Part shown: in pieces, positions 8,281 through 16,081 of the stretch
How the letters are laid out: each line of letters starts with the position of its first letter
Position numbering within the stretch: position 1 is the first letter of the stretch
Assembly (NCBI GenBank): GCA_016868775.1
Contig: VGFT01000008.1
Location: 1 to 64,000 of the forward strand
DNA from: Bacteroidota bacterium
GTDB taxonomy: Bacteria > Bacteroidota > Bacteroidia > Chitinophagales > Chitinophagaceae
Reading direction: 5' to 3'
DNA: 64,000 bases
The notes under the pieces: generated by a model
Told to the model about the DNA's origin: nothing
What the model saw: only the letters and a program-made list of their open reading frames with translations
Database searches by the model: none
Program-made: the position numbers and the translations under genes

Positions 8281-9156
8281 ATGGACGCCTTTACTATCAA
8301 GGATCTGGAGAATCTGACCGGCATTAAGGCCCACACGATTCGGATTTGGGAGCAGCGCTATCGCTTCCTTAAGCCGCAACGTACCCAGACCAACATCCGA
8401 TACTATTCCAACGAGGAGCTGAAAACCTTGCTCAACATTGCCCTCCTTAATAAGTATGGATTTAAAATCTCGCATATCGATCGGATGACCACCGACGAGA
8501 TCCGGGAAAAAATCAATACGCTCTCCGACGCCCAGGCACAACAAGAACGAGTGATCAATGACCTGGTACAGGCAACGGTTGACCTGAACCTCGAACGCAT
8601 CGAAAAAGTATTGAGCGGCTTTATTGCCACAAAAGGGATGGAACGAACCGTTCTCCAAATCATCTTCCCCTTCCTGGAGAAAATTGGTATTCTGTGGCTG
8701 ACCGGGCACATCAATCCCGCCCAAGAACACCTGGTGAGCAACCTGATCCGCCAAAAATTGATCGTTGCGATCGACTCCATACAGACCAGTCTTTATACTC
8801 AACGCACCATTCTGTTTTTCCTCCCGGAAGGAGAACATCATGAATTGGGTATCCTTTTCATGCATTACCTGCTGAAATCCCGCGGCCTGCAAACCATCTA
8901 CGTCGGCGCCAACGTACCGGTGAAAGACCTGGCCTATGTCGTAAACCTGAAAAAACCGGATATCATTTTCTCCCACCTCACCGCAACTACCTCCTCCTTC
9001 CACTTTGAGAAGTTTCTAAATCAGGTAAGCCAACAAATTGCCGGCACCCCGGTGATCCTCTCCGGTACCCTTACCCAGCATTACAAAAAGACCCCTCCCC
9101 CCGGAATCGAGTTTAAGAAATCACTGCAAGAAGTGATTGAGTTTTTAGCGGCGTAA
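8281..9156 (+). CDS. CarH-like MerR regulator with B12-binding domain (light sensor)
   Basis: A 291-residue protein. Residues 4-72 are a MerR-type winged helix (TIKDLENLTGIKAHTIRIWEQRY). Residues about 85-165 are a B12-binding four-helix cap with the W-x9-EH signature (W139, E149, H150). Residues about 175-290 are a cobalamin Rossmann domain with E185-x-H187-x-x-G190, matching the E/D-x-H-x-x-G lower-ligand motif. In CarH/LitR, adenosylcobalamin tetramerises the dark repressor and light breaks it. All diagnostic residues are present, so light-dependent control of the divergent sigma/crt operon is likely. The gene is preceded by a family D repeat, and no clear Shine-Dalgarno is seen. Confidence 0.88.
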   Translation: MDAFTIKDLENLTGIKAHTIRIWEQRYRFLKPQRTQTNIRYYSNEELKTLLNIALLNKYGFKISHIDRMTTDEIREKINTLSDAQAQQERVINDLVQATVDLNLERIEKVLSGFIATKGMERTVLQIIFPFLEKIGILWLTGHINPAQEHLVSNLIRQKLIVAIDSIQTSLYTQRTILFFLPEGEHHELGILFMHYLLKSRGLQTIYVGANVPVKDLAYVVNLKKPDIIFSHLTATTSSFHFEKFLNQVSQQIAGTPVILSGTLTQHYKKTPPPGIEFKKSLQEVIEFLAA

Positions 9157-9159
9157 CGG

Positions 9160-9325
9160 CGGTCGAATCTCGAATGTCCAATACAGTCCGGTGACCGATG
9201 ACCGAAGTCCGGTGCTGTTATTTTCCTTGGCTGACAGAAAACGGACATCGGTCATCGGACATTGGACAATTCGCGAAGCGAATTAGACATCGGACAGTCC
9301 GCGAAGCGGACGGTGTTCGGCGGAC
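9160..9325. repeat. Inverted-repeat element, family D (copy 2)
   Basis: Left arm words CGAATGTCCAATACAGTCCG and GTGACCGATGACCG are complementary to the right arm CGGACATCGGTCATCGG and ATTGGAC. It ends in two small palindromes, AATTCGCGAAGCGAATT and GTCCGCGAAGCGGAC. It lies between carH and the transglutaminase-like gene. Confidence 0.65.
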
Positions 9326-9346
9326 ACAAATTACCTTTACCCTCAA

Positions 9347-10165
9347 ATGCCCGCGTACCTAGGAAAGATACTAATCGCATTATTACTATCGCTGGCTGGA
9401 ATTCTGCTGCTGCTCTGGATTTTCAGCACCAAACTCACGACTACTGCAGAAGATGAAATATACATACAGGCCTACATAAAAGAATGGGGACTTCCGGAGA
9501 ATATTGATTCGATCCCGGGTGCATTTGCAGGAGAAATAGCCTTTATAAACCGAATACAGGATTCCGTGATTCACTCGATACAAGGCTACAACAAACCCAT
9601 CCCAAAAGAAAAAGTAGGGAATATCCGTTTCTATTTTGAAATGAAAACCGGTGCCTGCTACGACCGGGCATTGCTGATGGAAAAACTATTTACCCGGTTC
9701 GGATTACAGACCCGACACATTTTTGTATTTTTTCGTGATGATGAAACCCCCACACGTACAATAGATATCCTCCGAAAAAAATTACCCTCCCACGCATTAC
9801 TCGAAATAAAAACCTCAAAAGGATGGATGGTGATTGATACCCAAACGGCCTGGATGGGCATCGATGAGCAAGGCAACCCCCTCACACTAGCCGAACTAAG
9901 ATACCAATGGAAAGTAGGTAAAAAATGGGATCTGCTAACAAATCAGCAAATACCTGCCCATCTTTTAGGTATACACCAAAATGGGAATTTTAAATTCGTA
10001 TACGGACTCTACTCCCGCCACGGCGGATTTCTTCCTCAGGACAAATGGATCGATCAACTACGAAAATGGGGGTATCCCCATTCCCGATTACAACTTTTCG
10101 CAACTGCTCCATTACGCCGATCGACCAATAATGTGCTAAAAATGGAATCGAAGCCTCTAAAATGA
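9347..10165 (+). CDS. Membrane-anchored transglutaminase-like protein, 3' end possibly chimeric
   Basis: A 272-residue ORF. Residues 6-27 are a single hydrophobic anchor, so the bulk is probably periplasmic. A papain/transglutaminase-like core is indicated by KTGACYDRALLMEKLF (Cys104), SHALLEIKTSKGW (His149) and VIDTQ (Asp164), spaced as a Cys-His-Asp triad. Substrate is unknown. From about 10095 the plus strand is the complement of an acyltransferase gene cut in the middle, so the last 20 or so residues (after RLQLFATA) are probably not native. The true 3' end of the gene seems lost at the junction. Confidence 0.65.
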   Translation: MPAYLGKILIALLLSLAGILLLLWIFSTKLTTTAEDEIYIQAYIKEWGLPENIDSIPGAFAGEIAFINRIQDSVIHSIQGYNKPIPKEKVGNIRFYFEMKTGACYDRALLMEKLFTRFGLQTRHIFVFFRDDETPTRTIDILRKKLPSHALLEIKTSKGWMVIDTQTAWMGIDEQGNPLTLAELRYQWKVGKKWDLLTNQQIPAHLLGIHQNGNFKFVYGLYSRHGGFLPQDKWIDQLRKWGYPHSRLQLFATAPLRRSTNNVLKMESKPLK

Positions 10166-10571
10166 AGGGGATATTCGCTGAAAAAAAGATATAACAATAA
10201 ACTGAACTATCGCTAAAATCAATTTTGTACACATAAGAAGCAATCAGTGCCAGAATCAGGTAGCTGTAATAAAGAGGCCAAATTCGAAGTATCCGGCGCG
10301 CATAAAATTTTAGCACCTGTATATTTCCTCTTTTTTCTTTTTCAATCAACAATAAATAGGTTATTCGAAAACCACTCAACACAAAAAATATAGTAACACT
10401 ATAACCTGCTAATAAAAGGCCTTGAGGCCTTCCATCCTTTAACCTCCCAAAAATATACGGATCAAGTCCGACCTCTCTCAGACTCAAAGTAATATGCGAA
10501 AACAACACAGATAAAGCGGATATGGCGCGCAATCCGTTAAGTCCAGAAAAGTAAATTGGATTGTTGTTCAT
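10098..10571 (-). pseudogene. Acyltransferase-3 (OafA-like), N-terminal half only
   Basis: The frame starts normally at 10571 with LNGLRAISALSVLFSH (the family's GLRAxAAxxVxxxH motif with catalytic His). It continues through several membrane segments to HYWSIGVMEQ, which corresponds to the conserved SxGVEEQFY motif. It then changes to unrelated sequence (LRKVVIGNGD) and runs on to 9990. About 160 residues of a normal 350-390 remain. Such enzymes O-acetylate surface polysaccharide. It is the last, broken gene of the capsule locus and most likely non-functional. Confidence 0.75.
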
Positions 10572-10595
10572 TTACCCTGAACAGCTCCTAATCAG

Positions 10596-11561
10596 TTAAA
10601 AATCTAAATGCCCCTTCACCAACTCCTCTCGCGGTAAATTTTTAAAATACTCATACGTAACCTTCAACCCCTCCCCTCTCGACACCTTCGGCTCCCAGCC
10701 CAAAATACTTTTGGCGCGGGTAATATCGGGCTGACGCTGCTTGGGATCGTCCTTGGGAAGTTCTTTGTACACGATCTTTTGCTTCGTGCCCGTTAATTGA
10801 ATAATCTCCTCGGTAAAATCCTTCAAACTGATCTCGTCGGGATTGCCAATATTCATCGGCTGTACATAATCACTCAGCAACAACCGATAGATCCCTTCGA
10901 TAAGATCCGATACATAACAGAAACTGCGGGTCTGTGAGCCATCACCAAATACGGTAAGGTCCTCGCCTCGGAGGGCTTGTCCGATAAACGCCGGTAAGGC
11001 GCGGCCATCGTTCAATCGCATCCGCGGACCATACGTATTAAAGATCCGCACGATCCTCGTCTCCAATCCATGATATGTATGATAGGCCATCGTCATCGCC
11101 TCCTGAAACCGCTTGGCCTCGTCGTACACTCCGCGCGGACCAACCGGATTCACATTGCCCCAATAATCCTCATTTTGCGGATGCACCAACGGATCGCCAT
11201 ACACCTCACTGGTACTGGCCACCAAGATCCGGGCCCCCTTCGCCTTCGCCAACCCCAAACAATTGTGCGTACCCAACGACCCCACCTTCAAGGTCTGAAT
11301 CGGGATCTTCAAATAATCGATCGGACTGGCCGGCGAAGCAAAATGCAGTATATAATCCAGCCGCCCCGGTACATGTATGAACTTGCTTACATCATGATGA
11401 TAAAAGCTGAACTCCTTTAGCGGAAACAAATGCTCAATGTTCTTGATATTCCCCGTGATCAGATTGTCCATTCCGATCACCTCATACCCCTCCCCGATGA
11501 ATTTATCACAGAGATGAGATCCGAGGAAGCCGGCGGCGCCGGTGATAAGTACACGTTTCAT
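10596..11561 (-). CDS. UDP-glucuronate decarboxylase (UDP-xylose synthase), SDR family
   Basis: A 321-residue extended short-chain dehydrogenase. It has the NAD fold [18 protein letters not shown] at the N-terminus, [10 protein letters not shown], catalytic YDEAKR (YxxxK), and the [16 protein letters not shown] segment typical of UDP-xylose synthases. It would convert UDP-GlcA, made by the Ugd encoded just upstream, to UDP-xylose. Ugd followed by Uxs is a standard pairing, which supports the call over a generic epimerase. Confidence 0.87.
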   Translation of the reverse strand: MKRVLITGAAGFLGSHLCDKFIGEGYEVIGMDNLITGNIKNIEHLFPLKEFSFYHHDVSKFIHVPGRLDYILHFASPASPIDYLKIPIQTLKVGSLGTHNCLGLAKAKGARILVASTSEVYGDPLVHPQNEDYWGNVNPVGPRGVYDEAKRFQEAMTMAYHTYHGLETRIVRIFNTYGPRMRLNDGRALPAFIGQALRGEDLTVFGDGSQTRSFCYVSDLIEGIYRLLLSDYVQPMNIGNPDEISLKDFTEEIIQLTGTKQKIVYKELPKDDPKQRQPDITRAKSILGWEPKVSRGEGLKVTYEYFKNLPREELVKGHLDF

Positions 11562-11609
11562 GATTGCGTGTTATATGAAGTATGGGTGTAGATGTTGATT
11601 TTGTATGAC

Positions 11610-11705
11610 ATAGTTTAACGGTGGTTGAACAATAGTTTAAAAATGGTTTGGCGATGATTAAACAACGGTTCAACAATTGTTCATCAACCGTTCATCGGCT
11701 GCTTA
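11610..11705. repeat. Inverted-repeat element, family E (copy 1)
   Basis: Iterated words GGTTGAACAATAGTTTAAA, AACAACGGTTCAACAATTG and TCATCAACCGTTC form overlapping inverted repeats between uxs and ugd. The right end overlaps the last codons of ugd. Confidence 0.55.
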
Positions 11706-13061
11706 ATGGCTGCTTGTCCTCCGTCCAATACTCTCATAATAAAATCCCAATTCCTTCATTGCCGTCACATCATACAAATTCCGTCCGTCGAAAATCACTT
11801 TTGCATTCAGCATCGAACCGATCTGCTCAAAATCCGGCATACGAAACTCATTCCACTCCGTGCAGATCACCAATGCATCCGCCCCTTTTAATGCTTCTGA
11901 TTTGTTCGACGCAAACGCAATGCGATCGCCGTAGATCTCCTTTACATGTTCCATCGCCTCCGGATCAAACGCGATCACCAACGCCCCCTGTTCCAATAAA
12001 TAATCAATCACCTCCAGGGCCGGCGCTTCGCGGATGTCATCCGTATTGGGTTTGAAGGACAATCCCCACACTGCAAACCGCTTTCCATTTAGCGCACCCT
12101 TGTAATACTGATGAATCTTATCAATGAAGAACAGTTTCTGACTCTTGTTCACCGACATCACGGCATTCAGTATCTTAAAATCATAAGAAAGATCCTTGGC
12201 CGACTTCGACAATGCTTGTACATCCTTCGGGAAACAACTGCCTCCGTATCCCAGACCGGGATATAAAAAATGCTTCCCGATCCGAAAATCCGTTCCTATG
12301 CCCCTTCGGACCATATCCACATCAGCCCCCATCTTCTCACATAAAATCGCGATCTCATTCATGAACGAGATCTTGGTGGCCAAAAACGAATTGGCCGCAT
12401 ACTTGGTTAGCTCTGCACTTTTCGTGTCCATGAAAAGAATCGGATTGCCCTGTCGCACAAAAGGCTCGTACAACTGCTGCATCACTTTTCGGGCACGTTC
12501 AGAAGAGGTACCAATGATCACCCGATCGGGCTTCATGAAATCATCTACCGCAACTCCCTCGCGGAGAAATTCGGGATTGCTTACCACTTCGAAGCAAGCT
12601 TCGAAGTCGTTTAGAGAACAGGGTTTAGAGTTTAGTTCGTTAAAAGTTCGAAGTATTACGTTACGGACTTTGTCGGCGGTGCCAACAGGTACGGTGCTTT
12701 TATCGACAATTACTTTGAAGTCATCCGGACGAAGGAGTTTGCCCAGATCATCGGCTACGCCCAAAATATATTTCAGATCGGCACTGCCGTCTTCCCCCGG
12801 TGGTGTGGGCAGCGCAAGAAAGATGATCTGAGCGGTTTGGATCCCCTCCGCCAACGAGGTGGTAAAACGAAGCCGACCTTCCTTTACGTTTCGCTGAAAA
12901 AGTTTTTCCAAGCCAGGCTCGAAAATGGTGATCTGCCCGCCAGAAAGCTTTTCTACTTTCCGCTGATCAATATCTACACAGGTTACGTTATTTCCTGTTT
13001 CAGCAAAGCAAGTGCCGCTGACGAGTCCTACATAGCCGGTTCCGATTACAGAGATATTCAT
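11703..13061 (-). CDS. ugd: UDP-glucose 6-dehydrogenase
   Basis: A 452-residue NAD-dependent enzyme oxidising UDP-glucose to UDP-glucuronate. It has the N-terminal Rossmann fold ISVIGTGYVGLVSG, the STVPVGTADKV motif, EFLREGVAVDDF, and the catalytic cysteine in GLGYGGSCFPKDVQAL. The last part is the UDP-binding domain (WGLSFKPNTDDIREAP). Residues about 138-157 (including NELNSKPCSLND) are an extra segment between STVPVGTADKV and VVSNPEF. It is encoded by the family B repeat (12612-12638) and kept in frame. It feeds uxs and wlbA downstream. Confidence 0.92.
   Translation of the reverse strand: MNISVIGTGYVGLVSGTCFAETGNNVTCVDIDQRKVEKLSGGQITIFEPGLEKLFQRNVKEGRLRFTTSLAEGIQTAQIIFLALPTPPGEDGSADLKYILGVADDLGKLLRPDDFKVIVDKSTVPVGTADKVRNVILRTFNELNSKPCSLNDFEACFEVVSNPEFLREGVAVDDFMKPDRVIIGTSSERARKVMQQLYEPFVRQGNPILFMDTKSAELTKYAANSFLATKISFMNEIAILCEKMGADVDMVRRGIGTDFRIGKHFLYPGLGYGGSCFPKDVQALSKSAKDLSYDFKILNAVMSVNKSQKLFFIDKIHQYYKGALNGKRFAVWGLSFKPNTDDIREAPALEVIDYLLEQGALVIAFDPEAMEHVKEIYGDRIAFASNKSEALKGADALVICTEWNEFRMPDFEQIGSMLNAKVIFDGRNLYDVTAMKELGFYYESIGRRTSSH
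12612..12638. repeat. Family B half-element inside ugd
   Basis: GTTTAGAGAACAGGGTTTAG followed by AGTTTAG is the same word string found intergenically at 25.6, 38.3, 42.97 and 49.9 kb. Here it lies in frame within ugd, bordered by CTTCGAA-rich sequence, and codes for LNSKPCSLN on the minus strand. Confidence 0.75.
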
Positions 13062-13069
13062 TTAATTAG

Positions 13070-13110
13070 TTTGGGTAGTTTGGGTAGTTTGGGTAGTTGT
13101 TTGATAGTTT
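13070..13110. repeat. Family C direct repeat (AGTTTGGGT)n
   Basis: AGTTTGGGT is repeated three to four times in tandem with a 10-bp period between ugd and wlbA. A related string (AGTTTGGACAG) lies inside icmF at 29539-29575. Confidence 0.65.
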
Positions 13111-14047
13111 AAATGGTTTGGTTGTGAAATAAAGTATTTAGTCCTAAGGTGGCTTCGGATAGTTTAAAGCCGTTTTCGGATAAGATATTCGTATAAGAAG
13201 TTATGTGCAGGTTGGCGTGATAGACCGAGAGGTCGTATATCGCATCATCTGTTTCGATCAAACGGATGGGTTGCGAAGTCTGCACCTCTTTTTCAGACCC
13301 GGGAAGATCGATGCCCAGTTTCCAATGGATCTGAGCGCGGGAATTGGAAAGATATCCTTCGGCATAGCGAGGCCTGTCTTGTACCAACTTATTCTCCGAG
13401 GGCGATCCAAAGATCCAAGCCATCAGATCAAACAGATGGATCCCCAGATTCATTTGGATGCCGCCACTTTTTTGAAGATCCGTCTTCCAGGAATTATCAT
13501 ACCAAGCGCCCCTCGGAGTAAAATAAGAGACCTTCACGTGAAAGAAATGATCCGGTTTAGCATCCACATCGGCTTTCAACCGCATTACTTCCTCGTGAAA
13601 ACGCAGCTGCATGATTGTGTAGACGGGTAAATTATATTGGTACGACTGCCGCTGAATATCCAACAGCTCCTCCGCGCTCAGACAAAGTGGCTTTTCACAG
13701 ATCACGGCCGATCCTGCCGCTAAACCAGAAACAATATGATGATGATGCAGATGATTGGGCGTACAGACGACCAGGTAATCGATTTTTTTACCACTGCTGT
13801 TTTGCTCGGACAAAAACCGGAAGAACTTCTCCTCCTCCGTAAAAAGTTTCGCCCCTGGGAAGTAAGCAACTACTTTCCCCATGGCATCGTGCTGGTCCAT
13901 CACAGCCACCAACTCGCCCCCAACCGACTGAATCGCCTCAAAATGGCGAGGAGCAATGTAGCCGGCGGCACCGATTAGTACGAATGTAGGTTTAGGGTTC
14001 AGGGAACAGGGTTTAGGGTTTAGATCCTTAAAAATGATTTGATACAT
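13109..14047 (-). CDS. wlbA: Gfo/Idh/MocA oxidoreductase, WlbA-like UDP-GlcNAcA 3-dehydrogenase
   Basis: A 312-residue oxidoreductase with NAD-binding TFVLIGAAGYIAPRHFEAI, the family EKPLCL motif (conserved Lys) and the central GGIQMNLGIHLFDLM. WlbA/WbpB oxidises the 3-OH of UDP-N-acetylglucosaminuronate in pathways to 2,3-diacetamido-uronic acids. The adjacent WlbB-like acetyltransferase supports this assignment, although no 3-aminotransferase (WlbC) is visible. The normal N-terminus would start right before FVLIGAAG. Here about 20 extra residues (including [12 protein letters not shown]) come from a family B repeat, and the start ATG at 14047 lies within that element. Confidence 0.78.
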   Translation of the reverse strand: MYQIIFKDLNPKPCSLNPKPTFVLIGAAGYIAPRHFEAIQSVGGELVAVMDQHDAMGKVVAYFPGAKLFTEEEKFFRFLSEQNSSGKKIDYLVVCTPNHLHHHHIVSGLAAGSAVICEKPLCLSAEELLDIQRQSYQYNLPVYTIMQLRFHEEVMRLKADVDAKPDHFFHVKVSYFTPRGAWYDNSWKTDLQKSGGIQMNLGIHLFDLMAWIFGSPSENKLVQDRPRYAEGYLSNSRAQIHWKLGIDLPGSEKEVQTSQPIRLIETDDAIYDLSVYHANLHITSYTNILSENGFKLSEATLGLNTLFHNQTI

Positions 14048-14097
14048 GATTACGCTTATATGCTAAACTCTGATCTCACAACCCTGTTCTCTAAACA
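13985..14097. repeat. Family B inverted-repeat element overlapping the wlbA start
   Basis: The left arm (GGGTTCAGGGAACAGGGTTT) and the right arm (AACCCTGTTCTCTAAAC) are inverted copies around an AT-rich centre that contains the wlbA ATG (14047-14045). The same arm-centre-arm plan recurs at 25626-25766, 38338-38418, 42970-43080 and 49878-49955. Confidence 0.7.
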
Positions 14098-14618
14098 ATA
14101 CTCTTCGTCTTTTCCCCATCTTCTCCCACCCATCCTGTCTGCCGTGCCGGGTTACCGATCATAAGGGCGTAGGCGGGTACGTCTTTGGTCACCACCGAAC
14201 CGGCACCGATAAAGCAATATTCGCCGAGTTCAATTCCGCAGAGAATGGTGGCATTCGCTCCGATGGTAGCGCCTTTTCCGATTCGTGTTGTTTGGAACGC
14301 ATCTTTTTGCTCGATGAAGGCGCGGGGGTTGGTGACGTTCGTAAAGACTACAGAGGGACCAATAAAAACATCTTCCTCACAGATCACTCCCTCGTACAGG
14401 GATACATTGTTCTGCACTTTTACTCGGTCACCTATCTTGACGTTACTACCTACGAAAACATTTTGTCCGATTACACAATTCTCCCCGATCACTGCCGTAG
14501 GCATCACATGACTGAAATGCCAAATCTTGGTGCCGTTACCGATCGTGGCGCCGGGGTCTATGATTGCAGTATCATGAATGAATGATGACATCAGAGTTTC
14601 ATTATGCTTAGACATCAC
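14091..14618 (-). CDS. wlbB: UDP-2-acetamido-3-amino-uronate N-acetyltransferase, left-handed beta-helix
   Basis: A 175-residue hexapeptide-repeat acetyltransferase. Imperfect [LIV]-G-x4 repeats ([46 protein letters not shown]) form a left-handed beta-helix ending in [19 protein letters not shown]. The motif with [11 protein letters not shown] and ATIGANATI is typical of WlbB/WbpD enzymes that acetylate the 3-amino group. A start at the internal Met (14591) is equally plausible. It lies 44 bp upstream of wlbA on the same strand. Confidence 0.82.
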   Translation of the reverse strand: MMSKHNETLMSSFIHDTAIIDPGATIGNGTKIWHFSHVMPTAVIGENCVIGQNVFVGSNVKIGDRVKVQNNVSLYEGVICEEDVFIGPSVVFTNVTNPRAFIEQKDAFQTTRIGKGATIGANATILCGIELGEYCFIGAGSVVTKDVPAYALMIGNPARQTGWVGEDGEKTKSIV

Positions 14619-14660
14619 TTTCGTTAAACGTTTAGTGTTTAGAGAACAGCGCTCAGTTCA

Positions 14661-15521
14661 CTATGAAACAAGTGTTTTAAGATATAATCCATACCCACTC
14701 TTTTTCAGCTGCTCGCCGAGGTTCATCAATTGCTCCTTACTGATAAACCCATTACGGTAAGCCACTTCTTCGATACAGCCGATCTTGGTTCCTTGTCGTT
14801 TTTCGATGACGCGGACGAATTCGGAGGCATCGCTTAGCGAATCGAAGGTGCCGGTGTCGAGCCAGGCGGTTCCTTTGTCCAATACGGCTACGTTCAATCG
14901 CCCTGCTTCGAGGTAGGCTTTATTGACATCGGTGATCTCGTATTCTCCCCGTGCAGAGGGCTTTAATTCCCGGGCGATCCGAACCACATCGTTGTCATAG
15001 AAATAAAGTCCGGGTACGGCATAGTTCGATTTGGGTTGTATAGGTTTTTCTTCGATGCTGACGGCTTTCATCCGTGCGTCGAATTCCACCACGCCGTATC
15101 GTTCCGGATCGGAGACACGATACGCGAATACATAGCCGCCTTCGATGTTACTAAGCGATTGAAGTTGTTTATCTAGCCCGGTACCATAAAATATATTATC
15201 GCCCAAAACCAGCGCTACTTTATCATTGCCGATGAAGGGGGCGCCGATCACGAAGGCTTGGGCGAGTCCGTTTGGCACTTCCTGAATCGCATATTCGAAC
15301 CGACATCCGAGGTGTGTCCCATCGCCCAACAGACGGGTGAATTGGGGTTGATCTTCCGGCGTGGTAATGATGAGGATCTCGCGGATACCTGCCATCATCA
15401 AGGTCGACAGCGGATAATAGATCATCGGCTTGTCGTAGATGGGCATCAGTTGTTTGCTTATCGCCTTGGTAATGGGATAGAGACGTGTGCCGGAGCCGCC
15501 GGCGAGGATAATGCCTTTCAT
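14661..15521 (-). CDS. rmlA: Glucose-1-phosphate thymidylyltransferase
   Basis: A 286-residue nucleotidyltransferase making dTDP-glucose. It has [23 protein letters not shown] at the N-terminus, VLGDNIFYG for metal/nucleotide binding, and [20 protein letters not shown], the canonical RmlA set. Full length. It supplies RmlB (encoded upstream). rmlC and rmlD are absent here, so dTDP-rhamnose is not completed within this window. Confidence 0.94.
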   Translation of the reverse strand: MKGIILAGGSGTRLYPITKAISKQLMPIYDKPMIYYPLSTLMMAGIREILIITTPEDQPQFTRLLGDGTHLGCRFEYAIQEVPNGLAQAFVIGAPFIGNDKVALVLGDNIFYGTGLDKQLQSLSNIEGGYVFAYRVSDPERYGVVEFDARMKAVSIEEKPIQPKSNYAVPGLYFYDNDVVRIARELKPSARGEYEITDVNKAYLEAGRLNVAVLDKGTAWLDTGTFDSLSDASEFVRVIEKRQGTKIGCIEEVAYRNGFISKEQLMNLGEQLKKSGYGLYLKTLVS

Positions 15522-15529
15522 TTACGGAC

Positions 15530-15565
15530 GTTGAACAGTGGTTGAACAATGGTTGAACGATGGTT
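15530..15565. repeat. Family E repeat, left of the four-helix-bundle gene
   Basis: GTTGAACAGTGGTTGAACAA followed by TGGTTGAACGATGGTT, iterated. An inverted counterpart lies at 16036-16078, so the gene between them is bracketed by inverted copies. Confidence 0.6.
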
Positions 15566-15652
15566 TTTTAGCTGAAAATCAGCGTTGGAAATACAGAGCG
15601 TAATGATGTTTTTCACTTGTTTCTCTAAACAGGATTGAAGATATTTACGAAT

Positions 15653-16038
15653 ATGCAAGAAATCATTTTTTCTTTTGAGCATCTCCGAAGTTGGCAAAAG
15701 CCAGAGTGTTATCGGTCAGAGTTTACCAACTAACGGAGACCTTTCCAAATCACGAGAGATATTCACTAACCTCACAGATAAGAAGATGCGCCACCTCTAT
15801 TGCAGCGAACTTAGCTGAGGGGAGTGGCAGAAGCGCACCTAAAGATCAAGCTCGTTTCACAACCATTGCTTTTGGAAGTGCCATCGAGCTTATAAGCCAT
15901 TTATCGATTGCCTGCGACTTAAACTATCTTGATAAAGGAGATTTTCAAAAATTAAACCTCTTCATCAAGGATTTAACAGTCAATATATCCAACTTAAAAG
16001 CAGCACAATTTAAACGAAAATCAAACAACCACCAATAA
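15653..16038 (+). pseudogene. Four-helix-bundle (S23/IVP-type) protein, frameshifted
   Basis: The 3' frame encodes VYQLTETFPNHERYSLTSQIRR, SIAANLAEGSGR and a C-terminal helix, diagnostic for the small four-helix-bundle family first known from 23S rRNA intervening sequences. Its normal start (FSFEHLRSWQKA...) is found one frame away, from ATG 15653. Adding one A to the AAAA run at 15696-15699 joins both parts into a normal protein of about 128 residues. As given, the only in-frame start is TTG at 15691, which would drop the first helix. Function is unknown; such genes are common in Bacteroidota capsule loci. Confidence 0.75.
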
Positions 16039-16078
16039 ACCACTGTTCAACAATCGTTTAACCATTGTTCAACGCATT
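16036..16078. repeat. Family E repeat, right of the four-helix-bundle gene
   Basis: AACCACTGTTCAACAATCG and TTTAACCATTGTTCAACG are inverted relative to 15530-15565. It starts at the stop codon of the four-helix gene and ends at that of rmlB, so it may act as a bidirectional terminator hairpin. Confidence 0.6.
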
Positions 16079-16081
16079 GAT

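Noticed and set aside
8143-9003. Long minus-strand ORF opposite carH
   Set aside because: Shadow frame with no recognisable motif; the plus strand encodes a full MerR/B12 protein.
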